DNA of 64,000 nucleotides from Sphingomonas citricola (GTDB taxonomy: Bacteria > Pseudomonadota > Alphaproteobacteria > Sphingomonadales > Sphingomonadaceae): the NCBI RefSeq assembly GCF_019429535.1, contig NZ_JAHXZM010000001.1, positions 682,001 through 746,000 of the forward strand, given 5' to 3'. Shown here piece after piece: positions 1-10,095 of the stretch (position 1 is the first letter of the stretch; each line of letters begins with the position of its first letter). A program made the position numbers and the translations under genes. The notes under the pieces were generated by a model. The model was not told the origin of the DNA. It made no database searches and worked only from the letters and a program-made list of their open reading frames with translations.

Positions 1-2
1 AG

Positions 3-812
3 GACGACGATCCGGGAGTGCTCGCCGAAGCGGTCGCCGACGCGCCGAGCGATCCGGCCGCCGCGGTCGACAACATCCGCGGCCTGATCGAGCGCGGCGA
101 CGTCGCGACCGCCATCACACGAAGCGAGGCGATCGCGCGCGCGTCACCCGGCGCGCCGCCTGCGCAACTGCTGCTGGGCGACGCGCTGGCGGCCGGGGGT
201 CGATACGCGCGGGCAGGCGACGCCTACGCGCGCGCGGCGGACCTGCGCTTCGACCAGCCTGTTCTACTGCGGCTGGTGGAGGCATGGGCGCAGACCGGCA
301 ATCGTGCGGGAGCGGCGGACGCGCTCGCGCTCTACCTCGCGCAGAACCCGTCGTCGGTGATCGCGCGGCGGCTGCTCTCGAACGTCCAGCTCGCCTCCGG
401 GGATAATGGCGGCGCGGTCGCTACACTCGAGCGGTTGCGCACGCAGATCGGCGACGGTGACGCGTTGGTGCTGACCCAGCTCGCGCGCGCCTACACCCGG
501 GCGGGTGATCCGCGGGCGGCGATACCGTTCGCGCGTGCCGCTTATCGCCTGTCGCCGATGAACGCGGGCGCGAGTGACGCGTACGGCGCGGCCTTGTTTG
601 CCGCCGGCGATACGAACGGTGCGCTGCAATTGCTCACCAAGGCCGTGCGCCTGTCACCGGAACAGGCGGAGATACGCTGGCACCATGCGCAGGCGCTCGC
701 GGATGCCGGCCGCGCGGCAGAGGCACGGCAATCGATCGCGCTCGCTCTGCGCGATCCGGCATTCGGCGAACGGGTGGCGGCTATGAGACTGCTTTCGGCA
801 CTGCCACGCTAG
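3..812 (+). CDS. TPR-repeat protein, 5' end outside the window
   Basis: The reading frame is open from the first base, so the start lies upstream; the GTG at 18 is only the first possible start inside the window. The visible ~269 residues are about six helix-turn-helix repeats of the tetratricopeptide type, with the A/G-x-A periodicity seen in stretches such as LLLGDALAAGGRYARAGDAY. There is no catalytic motif, and the C-terminus is a short basic tail. TPR proteins are protein-binding scaffolds. In sphingomonads a long TPR protein of this look (PrsT) accompanies exopolysaccharide/PEP-CTERM genes, but nothing in view confirms that. The next gene starts 37 bp downstream on the same strand. Confidence 0.75.
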   Translation, partial: DDDPGVLAEAVADAPSDPAAAVDNIRGLIERGDVATAITRSEAIARASPGAPPAQLLLGDALAAGGRYARAGDAYARAADLRFDQPVLLRLVEAWAQTGNRAGAADALALYLAQNPSSVIARRLLSNVQLASGDNGGAVATLERLRTQIGDGDALVLTQLARAYTRAGDPRAAIPFARAAYRLSPMNAGASDAYGAALFAAGDTNGALQLLTKAVRLSPEQAEIRWHHAQALADAGRAAEARQSIALALRDPAFGERVAAMRLLSALPR

Positions 813-849
813 CGTTTGAGCCGTTCGATCCGCGCCCTATAGCGGCACG

Positions 850-1659
850 ATGGACGACGCCATGATCCGGATCGCCGCCGCGCTCGAGCGCTTGAGCCCG
901 CCGCCGCCCGCCGCCGCCGATCCGCTCGCCCATCCTGCCTATGTCTGGCGCGAGGATGCACTGATCGCGGCGCGTGACTTTTCCCCGTTGCCGCTCGATC
1001 TGCTGCGCGGCGTCGACGCGCAAAAGGCCGCGCTGGTCGCCAATCTGGAGCGGCTCGCCGCCGGATACGCCGCGCAGGACGTGTTGTTATGGGGCGCGCG
1101 CGGAACGGGAAAGTCGGCGCTGGTCAAGGCGAGCGTCGCGGCGGTGCAGGCGGCGTACGGCGCGCTCGCGCTGGTCGAGGTTTCCGCGGATCGGCTGGAT
1201 ACGCTGCCGCGATTGTTCGATGCGATCGCGGCGGTCAGGCGCGCGTTCGTGCTGTTCATCGACGACCTCGGCTTCGACGCGGTCGGGGATGCGCGCGCGC
1301 TGCGCTCACTGCTCGAGGGCGGGGCGGAAGCACGACCGGCGAACGCGCGACTGGTAGTTACTTCGAACCAGCGCCACCTCGTGCCGCGCGACATGGGCGC
1401 GCAGGAGCGCGCGGTGAATGCGCGCGATGTTGCCGACGACCAGCTCGCGCTCGCCGATCGCTTCGGCATGAGCCTGGGCTTCCACGTCGTCGATCAGGAT
1501 CATTACCTCGACATCGTGCGCGGCTATTCCGCGGCGCACGCGCTGCCGTTCGACGCGGCCGACGCGGTGCAATGGGCGACGCGGCGCGGAAGCCGTTCGG
1601 GCCGGGTCGCGTGGCAATATGTCGTCGACCTCGCCGGACGCGAGGGCCGCGCGCTCTAG
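850..1659 (+). CDS. DUF815-family AAA-type ATP-binding protein
   Basis: A 269-residue P-loop ATPase. Walker A is GARGTGKSALVKA (near residue 80) and Walker B is LFIDDLGFD (near residue 135), followed by a sensor-like VVTSNQRHL. This layout and length fit the DUF815 family of AAA proteins, whose cellular role is not established. The ATG at 850 gives the full N-terminus; an ATG at 862 is also possible. The stop codon is one base from the stop of the convergent ABC-F gene, so the two genes share one 3' junction with no room for a separate terminator. Confidence 0.85.
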   Translation: MDDAMIRIAAALERLSPPPPAAADPLAHPAYVWREDALIAARDFSPLPLDLLRGVDAQKAALVANLERLAAGYAAQDVLLWGARGTGKSALVKASVAAVQAAYGALALVEVSADRLDTLPRLFDAIAAVRRAFVLFIDDLGFDAVGDARALRSLLEGGAEARPANARLVVTSNQRHLVPRDMGAQERAVNARDVADDQLALADRFGMSLGFHVVDQDHYLDIVRGYSAAHALPFDAADAVQWATRRGSRSGRVAWQYVVDLAGREGRAL

Positions 1660-1660
1660 C

Positions 1661-3442
<1,782 letters not shown>

Positions 3443-3529
3443 GCCCGCGCACCTAGGGAACAGACCGCGACCGGGCAAGTTACCGACCGCTGACCGCGTC
3501 ATTCACAGGGTGTTCAATCCATTGTGTCT

Positions 3530-3838
3530 ATGCCACCCCTCGTGAAGATGGTGCCCGCCCTTTTGCTGCTGACCGCCGCCGCGCCCGCGATCGCGGCTCC
3601 CGCCGATCAGGAGAGCGAGCGTGCGTTCGCGTGGCGTGCGACGCGATCGGGCAAGTTGTTGCCGATCAAGGAGATCGAGCGTCGCGTGATCCCGACGATG
3701 AAGGGCGCGCAATATATCGGCTTCAACCTCGATCCGCAGTCCGCGGTCTACACGCTCAAGTTCCTGCGCGACGGCGAGGTGATCTGGGTCGACGTCGACG
3801 GCCGTTCGGGGCAGGTGCTGGGGCAGACCGGCCGGTAA
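3530..3838 (+). CDS. Secreted PepSY-domain protein
   Basis: About 102 residues: an N-terminal signal peptide (MVPALLLLTAAAPAIAAPA) and a single PepSY fold ending in VIWVDVDGRSGQVLGQ, the usual last strands. PepSY domains are thought to bind or inhibit peptidases or to sense ligands in the periplasm. A GTG at 3524 would add two residues. It lies 62 bp upstream of an OmpR-type regulator and its kinase. PepSY proteins often precede such two-component pairs, so it may feed a periplasmic signal to the kinase; that is inference. Confidence 0.85.
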   Translation: MPPLVKMVPALLLLTAAAPAIAAPADQESERAFAWRATRSGKLLPIKEIERRVIPTMKGAQYIGFNLDPQSAVYTLKFLRDGEVIWVDVDGRSGQVLGQTGR

Positions 3839-3900
3839 TCATTGATCTGGCCCGGCGCTCGCCGATAAGCGGGTCGCCGACGTGCCGCAGGGAGACAAGA

Positions 3901-4566
3901 ATGCGTGTTCTGATCGTCGAGGACGAGCCGAACCTCGGGCAGCAGCTCAAATCCACGCTCGAGGGTGCGGGCTACGCGATCGACCTCGCGACCGATGGCG
4001 AGGAGGGGCATTTCCTCGGCTCGACCGAGAGCTACGACGCGATCGTGCTCGATCTCGGCCTGCCCGAAATCGACGGGCTGACCGTGCTCGACCGCTGGCG
4101 CAAGGAGGGCAAGGTCACCCCGGTGCTGGTGCTGACCGCGCGCGACAGTTGGTCGGACAAGGTCGCGGGGCTCGACGCTGGCGCGGACGATTACGTCGCG
4201 AAGCCGTTCCAGACAGAAGAGCTGATCGCGCGGCTGCGTGCGCTGATCCGCCGCGCATCGGGCAATGCCTCATCTGAGTTGACCGCGGGCGACGTGCGGC
4301 TCGACACGCGCAGCGGCAAGGTGACCCGCGCGGGCGAGCCGGTGAAGCTGACCGCACAGGAATACAAGCTGCTCAGCTACCTTCTGCATCACAAGGGCAA
4401 GGTGGTCAGCCGTACCGAGCTGATCGAGCATATCTACGATCAGGATTTCGATCGCGACTCGAATACGATCGAGGTGTTCGTGACCCGAATTCGCAAGAAA
4501 CTGGGGCAGGACGTCATCACCACGATCCGCGGGCTGGGCTACAGCCTGGAGGACCCGGACGCCTGA
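3901..4566 (+). CDS. OmpR/PhoB-family response regulator
   Basis: 221 residues. The receiver domain (1-115) has the acidic pair E7/D8, phospho-acceptor D51 in IVLDLGLPE, T79 and K101. A winged-helix DNA-binding domain (about 125-217) follows, ending in the typical TIRGLGYSLE. The start ATG at 3901 is preceded by GGGAGA. The partner histidine kinase follows after a small gene on the other strand. The pair resembles the PhoP/PhoQ and FeuP/FeuQ branch by sequence style; the signal is unknown. Confidence 0.93.
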   Translation: MRVLIVEDEPNLGQQLKSTLEGAGYAIDLATDGEEGHFLGSTESYDAIVLDLGLPEIDGLTVLDRWRKEGKVTPVLVLTARDSWSDKVAGLDAGADDYVAKPFQTEELIARLRALIRRASGNASSELTAGDVRLDTRSGKVTRAGEPVKLTAQEYKLLSYLLHHKGKVVSRTELIEHIYDQDFDRDSNTIEVFVTRIRKKLGQDVITTIRGLGYSLEDPDA

Positions 4567-4581
4567 CGCATGGCGCCGCGG

Positions 4582-4830
4582 TTACAGCTCCTGCCCACCC
4601 GCGTGCGCGGCGTCGACCCGCTCGGCGATCTGCTGTACGGTGGTCATGCCGGCAAATGTATCGTGCTCGTCACGCACGACGCGGGCGCTGTGGACCGAAG
4701 GCGTCGGCAGGTAGTTCGGCGTGACACCTGCGACCGCGTAGGATGCAAGCAGCATCCCCGACATCATCGAAATCAGCACACCACCGAGGATCGCGACGAT
4801 GATGGCGGGTACGTTTCTACCGTTCTTCAT
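4582..4830 (-). CDS. Small membrane protein encoded between regulator and kinase, opposite strand
   Basis: 82 residues: a short basic N-terminus (MKNGRNVP), one hydrophobic helix (about residues 8-35, AIIVAILGGVLISMMSGMLL) and a soluble acidic tail with HDTFAGMTTVQQIAERVDAA. I do not recognise a family. Coding support is good: a GGAGGA ribosome-binding site sits 6 bp before the ATG, and the hydrophobic segment follows a positively charged start. It fills the gap between the response regulator (stop 4566) and the kinase (start 4872) on the reverse strand, so its mRNA would be antisense to a regulator-kinase transcript. Confidence 0.7.
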   Translation of the reverse strand: MKNGRNVPAIIVAILGGVLISMMSGMLLASYAVAGVTPNYLPTPSVHSARVVRDEHDTFAGMTTVQQIAERVDAAHAGGQEL

Positions 4831-4871
4831 GGTCGTTCCTCCTGTCCGCGGCTGAACCGGCGCACGACGAG

Positions 4872-6254
4872 ATGGTTCCGGGGCGCGACGAGGTGAGTGT
4901 GCGGCGGCGTACGCAGGGTTCGCTGTCGCGGCGGATGATCCTGATTGCGGCGGCGTGGATATCGATCCTGCTCGCGGGCGGCGGCTTCGCGCTCGACCGG
5001 GTGCTCGTCGCGGCGGTCACGCGCAACGCCGACGATCAACTCGGCTACGTGCTGCGCTCGCTGCTGGTGTCGGCGGAGATCGACACCGCGGGCGAGGTGA
5101 CGTTCAACCGCGAGCCTGCCGACCAGCGCTTCCTCGAGCCGTATTCAGGGCTGTACTGGCAGGTGTCCGCGCCGGGACACGAGACGTGGCCATCGCGTTC
5201 ATTATGGGATCGCCAGCTCGCCTACGGCCAACCGCACAACGACCGCAGCGTCCACAGCTACGACAGCCGCCAGTTCAAGGACGAGAAGCTGCGCGTCGTC
5301 GAGCAGGATGTGAAGCTGCCCGGGTCGCCCGTGCGCTGGCGTTTCCAGGTCGCCTCCAGTCGCGAGGCGCTCGACGCGCAGATCACGATCCTGCGCCGCA
5401 CCTTGATCCGCAGCTTCCTGCTGCTCGGGATCGGGCTCGTTGCACTTGCGGCCTTGCAGACCTTTTACGGGTTGCTGCCGCTTCGGCGGGTGCGGCTGGC
5501 GATCGCGCGGATGCGCGCGGGGAAGGCCAATCGCGTCGAAGGCGACATGCCGGTCGAGGTGCTGCCGATGATCGACGAGCTGAACGCGCTGGTCGAACAC
5601 AACGAGCGGCAGGCCGAGGAAGCGCGGCGGCACGCGGGCAATCTCGCGCACGCGCTCAAGACGCCGCTGACCGTCATCATGAACGCCGCGACCGCCAATT
5701 CGGACGATCTGTCCGACACCGTCATCCGTGAGGCGCGCACGATGCGGCGGCAGGTCGATCACCATCTCGCTCGCGCGCGCGCGGTCGGGCGGCGCGGTTC
5801 CGCGCACAGCCGCGCCGAAGTGTGGCCGAGCGTCGAATCGGTCGAGCGCGCGGTGCGCCGGCTCTACCCGCACGTCCGCGTCGACATGGACGGCCCCAAG
5901 GATCTGGTCGCGCATATCGAGCGGCAGGACCTCGACGAGATCATGGGCAATCTTGTCGAGAATGCCGCCAAATACGGCGGGGGCAGCGTCTTCGTGACCG
6001 TCGGCGCGCATTCGCGCTTCGTCGAGATCCAGGTCGAGGACGACGGGATGGGCATTCCCGAGGCGGACCGTGTCCGCATCTTCGATCGCGGCGTTCGGCT
6101 CGATTCGGGCAAGCCGGGGACGGGATTGGGCCTCGCGATCGTCCGTGACGTTGCCGAAATCTACGACGGCACCGTCAGCCTCGAGGAGAGCGAGGATCTG
6201 GGCGGGCTGCTGGTGCGATTGCGGCTGCCGGCGGCATCGTCGCTCGACGGCTGA
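4872..6254 (+). CDS. Two-component sensor histidine kinase (PhoQ-like topology)
   Basis: 460 residues with transmembrane helices at about 22-42 and 178-200 flanking a ~135-residue periplasmic sensor, then a HAMP-like linker. The H-box is LAHALKTPLT with phospho-acceptor H260. The ATPase domain has NLVENAAKYG, VEDDGMGIP and GTGLGLAIV. HALKTPL rather than HELRTPL is usual in the PhoQ-like subfamily. The likely partner is the response regulator ending at 4566, although a reverse-strand gene separates them. The ATG at 4872 was taken; a GTG at 4893 is possible. Confidence 0.92.
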   Translation: MVPGRDEVSVRRRTQGSLSRRMILIAAAWISILLAGGGFALDRVLVAAVTRNADDQLGYVLRSLLVSAEIDTAGEVTFNREPADQRFLEPYSGLYWQVSAPGHETWPSRSLWDRQLAYGQPHNDRSVHSYDSRQFKDEKLRVVEQDVKLPGSPVRWRFQVASSREALDAQITILRRTLIRSFLLLGIGLVALAALQTFYGLLPLRRVRLAIARMRAGKANRVEGDMPVEVLPMIDELNALVEHNERQAEEARRHAGNLAHALKTPLTVIMNAATANSDDLSDTVIREARTMRRQVDHHLARARAVGRRGSAHSRAEVWPSVESVERAVRRLYPHVRVDMDGPKDLVAHIERQDLDEIMGNLVENAAKYGGGSVFVTVGAHSRFVEIQVEDDGMGIPEADRVRIFDRGVRLDSGKPGTGLGLAIVRDVAEIYDGTVSLEESEDLGGLLVRLRLPAASSLDG

Positions 6255-6307
6255 TTGCGTGCACTTGTCCTAGTATCACCTGCAATCGCTGCGCTAACGC
6301 GCGCCGC

Positions 6308-7276
6308 ATGGGTCACGGGCATCATCACGGTCACTCGCATGGGCACTCACACGGTCACGCGCACGGACACGGGCATTCGCATGGGCACGCGCACGCGACC
6401 CCGCCGGAGCGGTGGGATCGCGCGTTCGCGATCGGCATCGGGCTCAACCTCGCCTATCTGATCGTCGAGGCGGTTGCGGGCTGGCTCTACGGCTCGGTCG
6501 CGCTGCTGGCGGATGCGGGGCACAATCTGTCCGATGTGCTGGGCCTCGCGATCGCCTGGGGCGGCGCGGCGCTCGCGCGGACGCCGCCGTCGAAGCGGTT
6601 CACCTACGGGCTGAAGGGGTCGACGATCCTCGCCGCGCTCGCCAACGCGCTGTTGCTGCTGGTCGCGCTCGGTGCGATCGCGGCGGAGGCGGTGCAGCGC
6701 TTCGCCGAGCCGCCGCGCGTCCCGGGCCTGTCGGTCGCGGCGGTCGCGGCGGGCGGGATCGCGGTCAACGCGGTCACCGCGTGGCTGTTCGCGCGCGGGC
6801 GCAAGGGCGACGTCAACATCCGCGGCGCGTTCCTCCATATGCTGTCGGACGCGCTGGTTTCGGCAGGCGTGGTCGTCGCTGGGATCGTCATCTGGGCAAC
6901 GGGCGCGGGCTGGATCGATCCGCTCGTCAGCCTGGTCATCGCGGGCGTGATCTTCTGGCAGACGTGGGGCTTGCTGCGTGAGACGATCGAGATGTCGCTT
7001 GCCGCGGTGCCGCGCGGGATCGACTATGACGGGGTCCGCTCTGCACTCGTCGAGCTGCCGGGGGTGAGCGAGGTGCACGATCTGCACATCTGGCCGATGT
7101 CGACGACCGAGCCGGGGCTGACCGCGCATCTCTGCCTGCCCGCCGGACATCCCGGCGACGCCTTCCTTCACAGCGTTCAGGAAATGCTGCACGACCGCTT
7201 CGGGATCGGCCACGCGACGATCCAGGTCGAAACCGGCGCGGCGGGGTGCGGCCTAGCCGACGAGCGGCGGGTGTAG
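6308..7276 (+). CDS. Cation diffusion facilitator metal exporter with His-rich N-terminus
   Basis: 322 residues. The first 30 are almost only His, Gly, Ser and Ala (repeated HGHSHG), a cytosolic metal-binding tail. Six hydrophobic segments follow, with the two metal-site motifs HNLSD in helix 2 and HMLSD in helix 5 that bind Zn/Cd/Co in CzcD-type exporters. The C-terminal domain has VHDLHIWPMS. The protein exports divalent metal, probably zinc, from cytoplasm to periplasm by proton exchange. It starts 53 bp after the kinase gene and might be cotranscribed with it. Confidence 0.92.
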   Translation: MGHGHHHGHSHGHSHGHAHGHGHSHGHAHATPPERWDRAFAIGIGLNLAYLIVEAVAGWLYGSVALLADAGHNLSDVLGLAIAWGGAALARTPPSKRFTYGLKGSTILAALANALLLLVALGAIAAEAVQRFAEPPRVPGLSVAAVAAGGIAVNAVTAWLFARGRKGDVNIRGAFLHMLSDALVSAGVVVAGIVIWATGAGWIDPLVSLVIAGVIFWQTWGLLRETIEMSLAAVPRGIDYDGVRSALVELPGVSEVHDLHIWPMSTTEPGLTAHLCLPAGHPGDAFLHSVQEMLHDRFGIGHATIQVETGAAGCGLADERRV

Positions 7277-7285
7277 TCCGCCGCT

Positions 7286-7305
7286 ACGACGCCAGGCAGC
7301 GTCGT
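7286..7305. terminator. Hairpin between convergent CDF and polyprenyl synthase genes
   Basis: A 7-bp perfect stem (ACGACGC/GCGTCGT) with a 6-nt loop lies in the 28-bp gap between two convergent stops. There is no U-tract on either strand, so it is at best a weak two-way terminator. Confidence 0.25.
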
Positions 7306-8315
7306 TAGTAGGCCCGCGCCACCGCGAATTCGACCGCCTCGACCATCGCGTCCTTCGCCGCCCCGCCCGCGAACGGGCCGAGCGCGTCGATCGCGCGCTG
7401 CCCGTAGTGGCGTGCGCGCGCGAGCGTGTCGTCGACCGAGCGGGTAGCGCGAACGAGCTCGATCGCGTGTGCGAAATCGGCGTCGCTCGAACGGCGACCC
7501 TCGATCGCGTCCTTCCAGAAGGTGCGGTCCTCTGCCGACCCGCGCGCGTAGGCGAGGATGACGGGCAGCGTCACCTTGCCTTCGCGGAAATCGTCACCCG
7601 CGTCCTTGCCCATCGTGCCCGCGTCCGACGTGTAATCGATCGCGTCGTCGACGAGCTGGAACGCGATGCCCAAGTAGCGGCCATAGGCGTCGAGCGCCTC
7701 TTCCTCCGCGTCGGGCCGCTCCGCGACGACGGCCGAAATTCGGCAGGCGGCGGCGAACAGCGCGGCGGTCTTCGCGCCGATGATGTCGAGGTAGCGGTCC
7801 TCGCCCAGGTCGACGCGGCGCACCGCGGTCAATTGGTTGACCTCGCCCTCTGCGATCACGGCGGACGCGTGGCTTAAGATCTTGAGCGATTTGAGGCTGT
7901 CGGCCTCGACCATCAGCTCGAAACTGCGACTGAACAGGAAGTCACCGACGAGCACGCTCGCGGGGTTCCCCCAGATGATGTTGGCGGTACGCTTGCCGCG
8001 GCGCAGGTCCGAGCCGTCGACGACGTCGTCGTGGAGCAGCGTCGCCGTATGGATGAACTCGACCGCCGCGGCGAGGCGGTGGTGACGCGTGCCGGTGTAT
8101 CCGATCAGCTTCGCGCTCGCGAGCGTCAGCATCGGTCGCATCCGCTTGCCGCCGCCCGCGATCAGATGCCCCGCGAGCTTGGGGATCAGCGGGATCTGCG
8201 ACTGCATCCGGTCGAGGATCACGGTGTTGACCGCGTTCATGTCCGCGGTGACCAGATCGACCATCGGATCGAGCGAAGGGGTGCGGCCCGAGAGCCGGTG
8301 GATCGATGCACTCAT
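7305..8315 (-). CDS. ispB: Trans-polyprenyl diphosphate synthase (quinone side chain)
   Basis: 336 residues. The first Asp-rich motif LLHDDVVDGSDLRRG and second motif QLVDDAIDYTSD bind Mg-diphosphate; GGKRMRP is the IPP-binding region. It condenses IPP onto allylic diphosphates to make the long isoprenoid tail of ubiquinone. Chain length (octa- or decaprenyl) cannot be set from sequence alone; sphingomonads usually make Q-10. The ATG at 8315 (MSASIHRL) was chosen; the longer frame adds 33 residues of non-conserved look. It is divergent from a chorismate mutase gene, with 97 bp between starts. Confidence 0.9.
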   Translation of the reverse strand: MSASIHRLSGRTPSLDPMVDLVTADMNAVNTVILDRMQSQIPLIPKLAGHLIAGGGKRMRPMLTLASAKLIGYTGTRHHRLAAAVEFIHTATLLHDDVVDGSDLRRGKRTANIIWGNPASVLVGDFLFSRSFELMVEADSLKSLKILSHASAVIAEGEVNQLTAVRRVDLGEDRYLDIIGAKTAALFAAACRISAVVAERPDAEEEALDAYGRYLGIAFQLVDDAIDYTSDAGTMGKDAGDDFREGKVTLPVILAYARGSAEDRTFWKDAIEGRRSSDADFAHAIELVRATRSVDDTLARARHYGQRAIDALGPFAGGAAKDAMVEAVEFAVARAY

Positions 8316-8412
8316 CTCCCCGCGCGTGTACGAGCGGACGCCGGGGCAAGGCAAGTCGCGATCGACCTTGCGACCCGCGCGCGTCTGCGCGACACGGGGC
8401 ACGGAGGGCCGC

Positions 8413-8694
8413 ATGACCGACGACGTGCTGAAGGGTTACCGCAAGAGCATCGACAACATCGATGCCGCGCTCGTCTGCCTGCTGGCGGAACGGTTCAAGG
8501 TGACGCAGGCGGTCGGGCGGCACAAGGCGACGAGCGGATTGCCCGCCGCCGATCCGGGGCGCGAGGAGCAGCAGATCGCGCGGCTACGCCAACTGGCGCT
8601 CGACGCCGAGCTCGACCCCGAATTCTCCGAGAAATTCCTGCGGTTCATCATCGACGAGGTAATTCGCCACCATCGGGCTGCCGCGACGCGCTGA
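8413..8694 (+). CDS. Chorismate mutase, AroQ type
   Basis: 93 residues, all helical, of the AroQ class: RKSIDNIDAALVCLLAERFKV near the N-terminus carries the active-site Arg and the conserved I-D-xx-L-xx-L-L pattern, with K in VGRHKA and the C-terminal EVIRHHR. It converts chorismate to prephenate for Phe/Tyr synthesis. The ATG at 8413 is preceded by GGAGGG 5 bp upstream. It is a stand-alone domain, not fused to prephenate dehydratase. A BLUF gene follows 41 bp downstream on the same strand. Confidence 0.88.
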   Translation: MTDDVLKGYRKSIDNIDAALVCLLAERFKVTQAVGRHKATSGLPAADPGREEQQIARLRQLALDAELDPEFSEKFLRFIIDEVIRHHRAAATR

Positions 8695-8735
8695 TCGTCT
8701 CGACTTGGTAACATGGATTAGCTATCGGCGCAGGA

Positions 8736-9152
8736 ATGAGTGACCGCCAAGATGCGCGTTTCCGGCGCATCGTCTATTCCAGCATCGCCACCGCCCGGAC
8801 CGACGAGGACATGCAGATCGATATTCTGCGTCAGTCCCGCGCAAACAACGGGCTGAACGGTATCTCGGGGATACTCCTCTCCGACGGCCGCCGCTTCCTG
8901 CAGGTGCTGGAAGGGACGCCCGAGGCGATCGAGCACGTCTTTTCACGGATCAGCGCCGACCCGCGCCACGGCGAGGTTCGGACGCTTCACGACGAATACG
9001 ACTCGCGCCGCATCTTTAGCGGCTGGACGATGGCGAGCATGTCCGACAGCCGCCAGACCGACGCGATCCGCGAGCGGTTGCAGGTGCTGCTGCGGAGCGC
9101 CCCCGACGACATCCGCGACGAGTTCGAGGATATCCTGCGCACCGTGCGATGA
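8736..9152 (+). CDS. BLUF-domain blue-light photoreceptor (single domain)
   Basis: 138 residues, a short BLUF protein with no output domain. All FAD-site residues are present with the spacing known from AppA: Y14, N38, Q56 (in RFLQVLEG), W97 and M99 (in FSGWTM). BLUF proteins bind FAD and switch through a Tyr-Gln-flavin hydrogen-bond change in blue light. Single-domain forms (PixD/BlrB type) act through partner proteins. About 35 residues after the BLUF fold (RQTDAIRERLQVLLR) probably form the capping helices. No neighbour is an obvious partner. Confidence 0.92.
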   Translation: MSDRQDARFRRIVYSSIATARTDEDMQIDILRQSRANNGLNGISGILLSDGRRFLQVLEGTPEAIEHVFSRISADPRHGEVRTLHDEYDSRRIFSGWTMASMSDSRQTDAIRERLQVLLRSAPDDIRDEFEDILRTVR

Positions 9153-9171
9153 TCGCGGCGGGGCGGGGCGG

Positions 9172-10095
9172 TCATCGCGGCAGCGCGGCGACCACCTCGT
9201 CATATTCCGCCATCGTTTCGGCGAAGATGTCGGCGACCGGCTTCACCGCGTCGATCCGGCCCGCGACCTGACCGGTCAGCGCGATACCTGCCTCCAGGTC
9301 GCCGTCGAAATAGACCGCGCGCGTGTTGGCGAATTCGCCGAAGATGCTGGGCGTCCCTTCTTCCTCGATCCGGGTCGTGCGCTGCGTGCGCAGCGCGCGC
9401 AGCGCGGGGCCAGGGCCTGCACGGTTGAGGAACAAGGTGTCGGTCGCGTCGGCGTCGATGATCGCCTGCTTCCAATTGTCGTGCACCGGGCACTCGGTCG
9501 CCGACAGGATGCGCGTGCCCATCAGCACGGCCTCCGCGCCCAGCGCGAACGCCGCGGCCATCGACCGGCCGTCGACGATCCCGCCAGCGGCCACCACGGG
9601 GACGTTCACCGCGGCTACGACCTGCGGCACCAGCACCATCGTCGACACGTCCTTTGCATTCTTGAACCCGCCGCCTTCGCCACCCTCGACGATCAGCCCG
9701 TCGACCCCCGCCTCGACCGCGCGCAGCGCACCCGCGAGATTGGGGACGACGTGAAAGACCGTCAGCCCGGCGGCCTTCAGCATCGCGGTATATTTCATCG
9801 GATCGCCCGCCGAGGTGGTGACGAAACGGACGCCCTGATCGATCACGAACTGAATGATGCCGGGGTCGCGCACGAACGCCTGCGCGACATTGACCCCGAA
9901 CGGTTTGGTGGTGAGGTCGCGCATCCTGACGATCTCGCCGCGGATCACGTCGAGTTCGCCCGAGGAGGTTTCGATGATCCCCATGCCACCCGCGTTCGAC
10001 ACCGCGCTCGACAGGGGTGCGCGCGCGATCCAGCCCATCGCTGCCTGGATGATCGGTTTCTCGATCCCCAGCATCTCGGTCACGCGCGTCTTCAT
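9172..10095 (-). CDS. Nitronate monooxygenase (FMN-dependent, NPD-like)
   Basis: 307 residues, a TIM-barrel flavoprotein: an N-terminal PIIQAAMGWI FMN-binding strand, VVAAGGIVDGRS and GAEAVLMGTR phosphate-binding segments, and EGGEGGGF. The family oxidises nitronates to nitrite and carbonyls with FMN; related members reduce enoyl or quinone substrates, so the true substrate is uncertain. The start ATG at 10095 overlaps the stop of the upstream dienelactone hydrolase gene by 4 bp (ATGA), so the two are translationally coupled. Confidence 0.87.
   Translation of the reverse strand: MKTRVTEMLGIEKPIIQAAMGWIARAPLSSAVSNAGGMGIIETSSGELDVIRGEIVRMRDLTTKPFGVNVAQAFVRDPGIIQFVIDQGVRFVTTSAGDPMKYTAMLKAAGLTVFHVVPNLAGALRAVEAGVDGLIVEGGEGGGFKNAKDVSTMVLVPQVVAAVNVPVVAAGGIVDGRSMAAAFALGAEAVLMGTRILSATECPVHDNWKQAIIDADATDTLFLNRAGPGPALRALRTQRTTRIEEEGTPSIFGEFANTRAVYFDGDLEAGIALTGQVAGRIDAVKPVADIFAETMAEYDEVVAALPR

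Noticed and set aside
6308..6400. DNA repeat of CATGGGCAC/CACGGGCAT type that might be taken for a regulatory or CRISPR-like array
   Set aside because: It simply encodes the His/Gly-rich N-terminus of the metal exporter.
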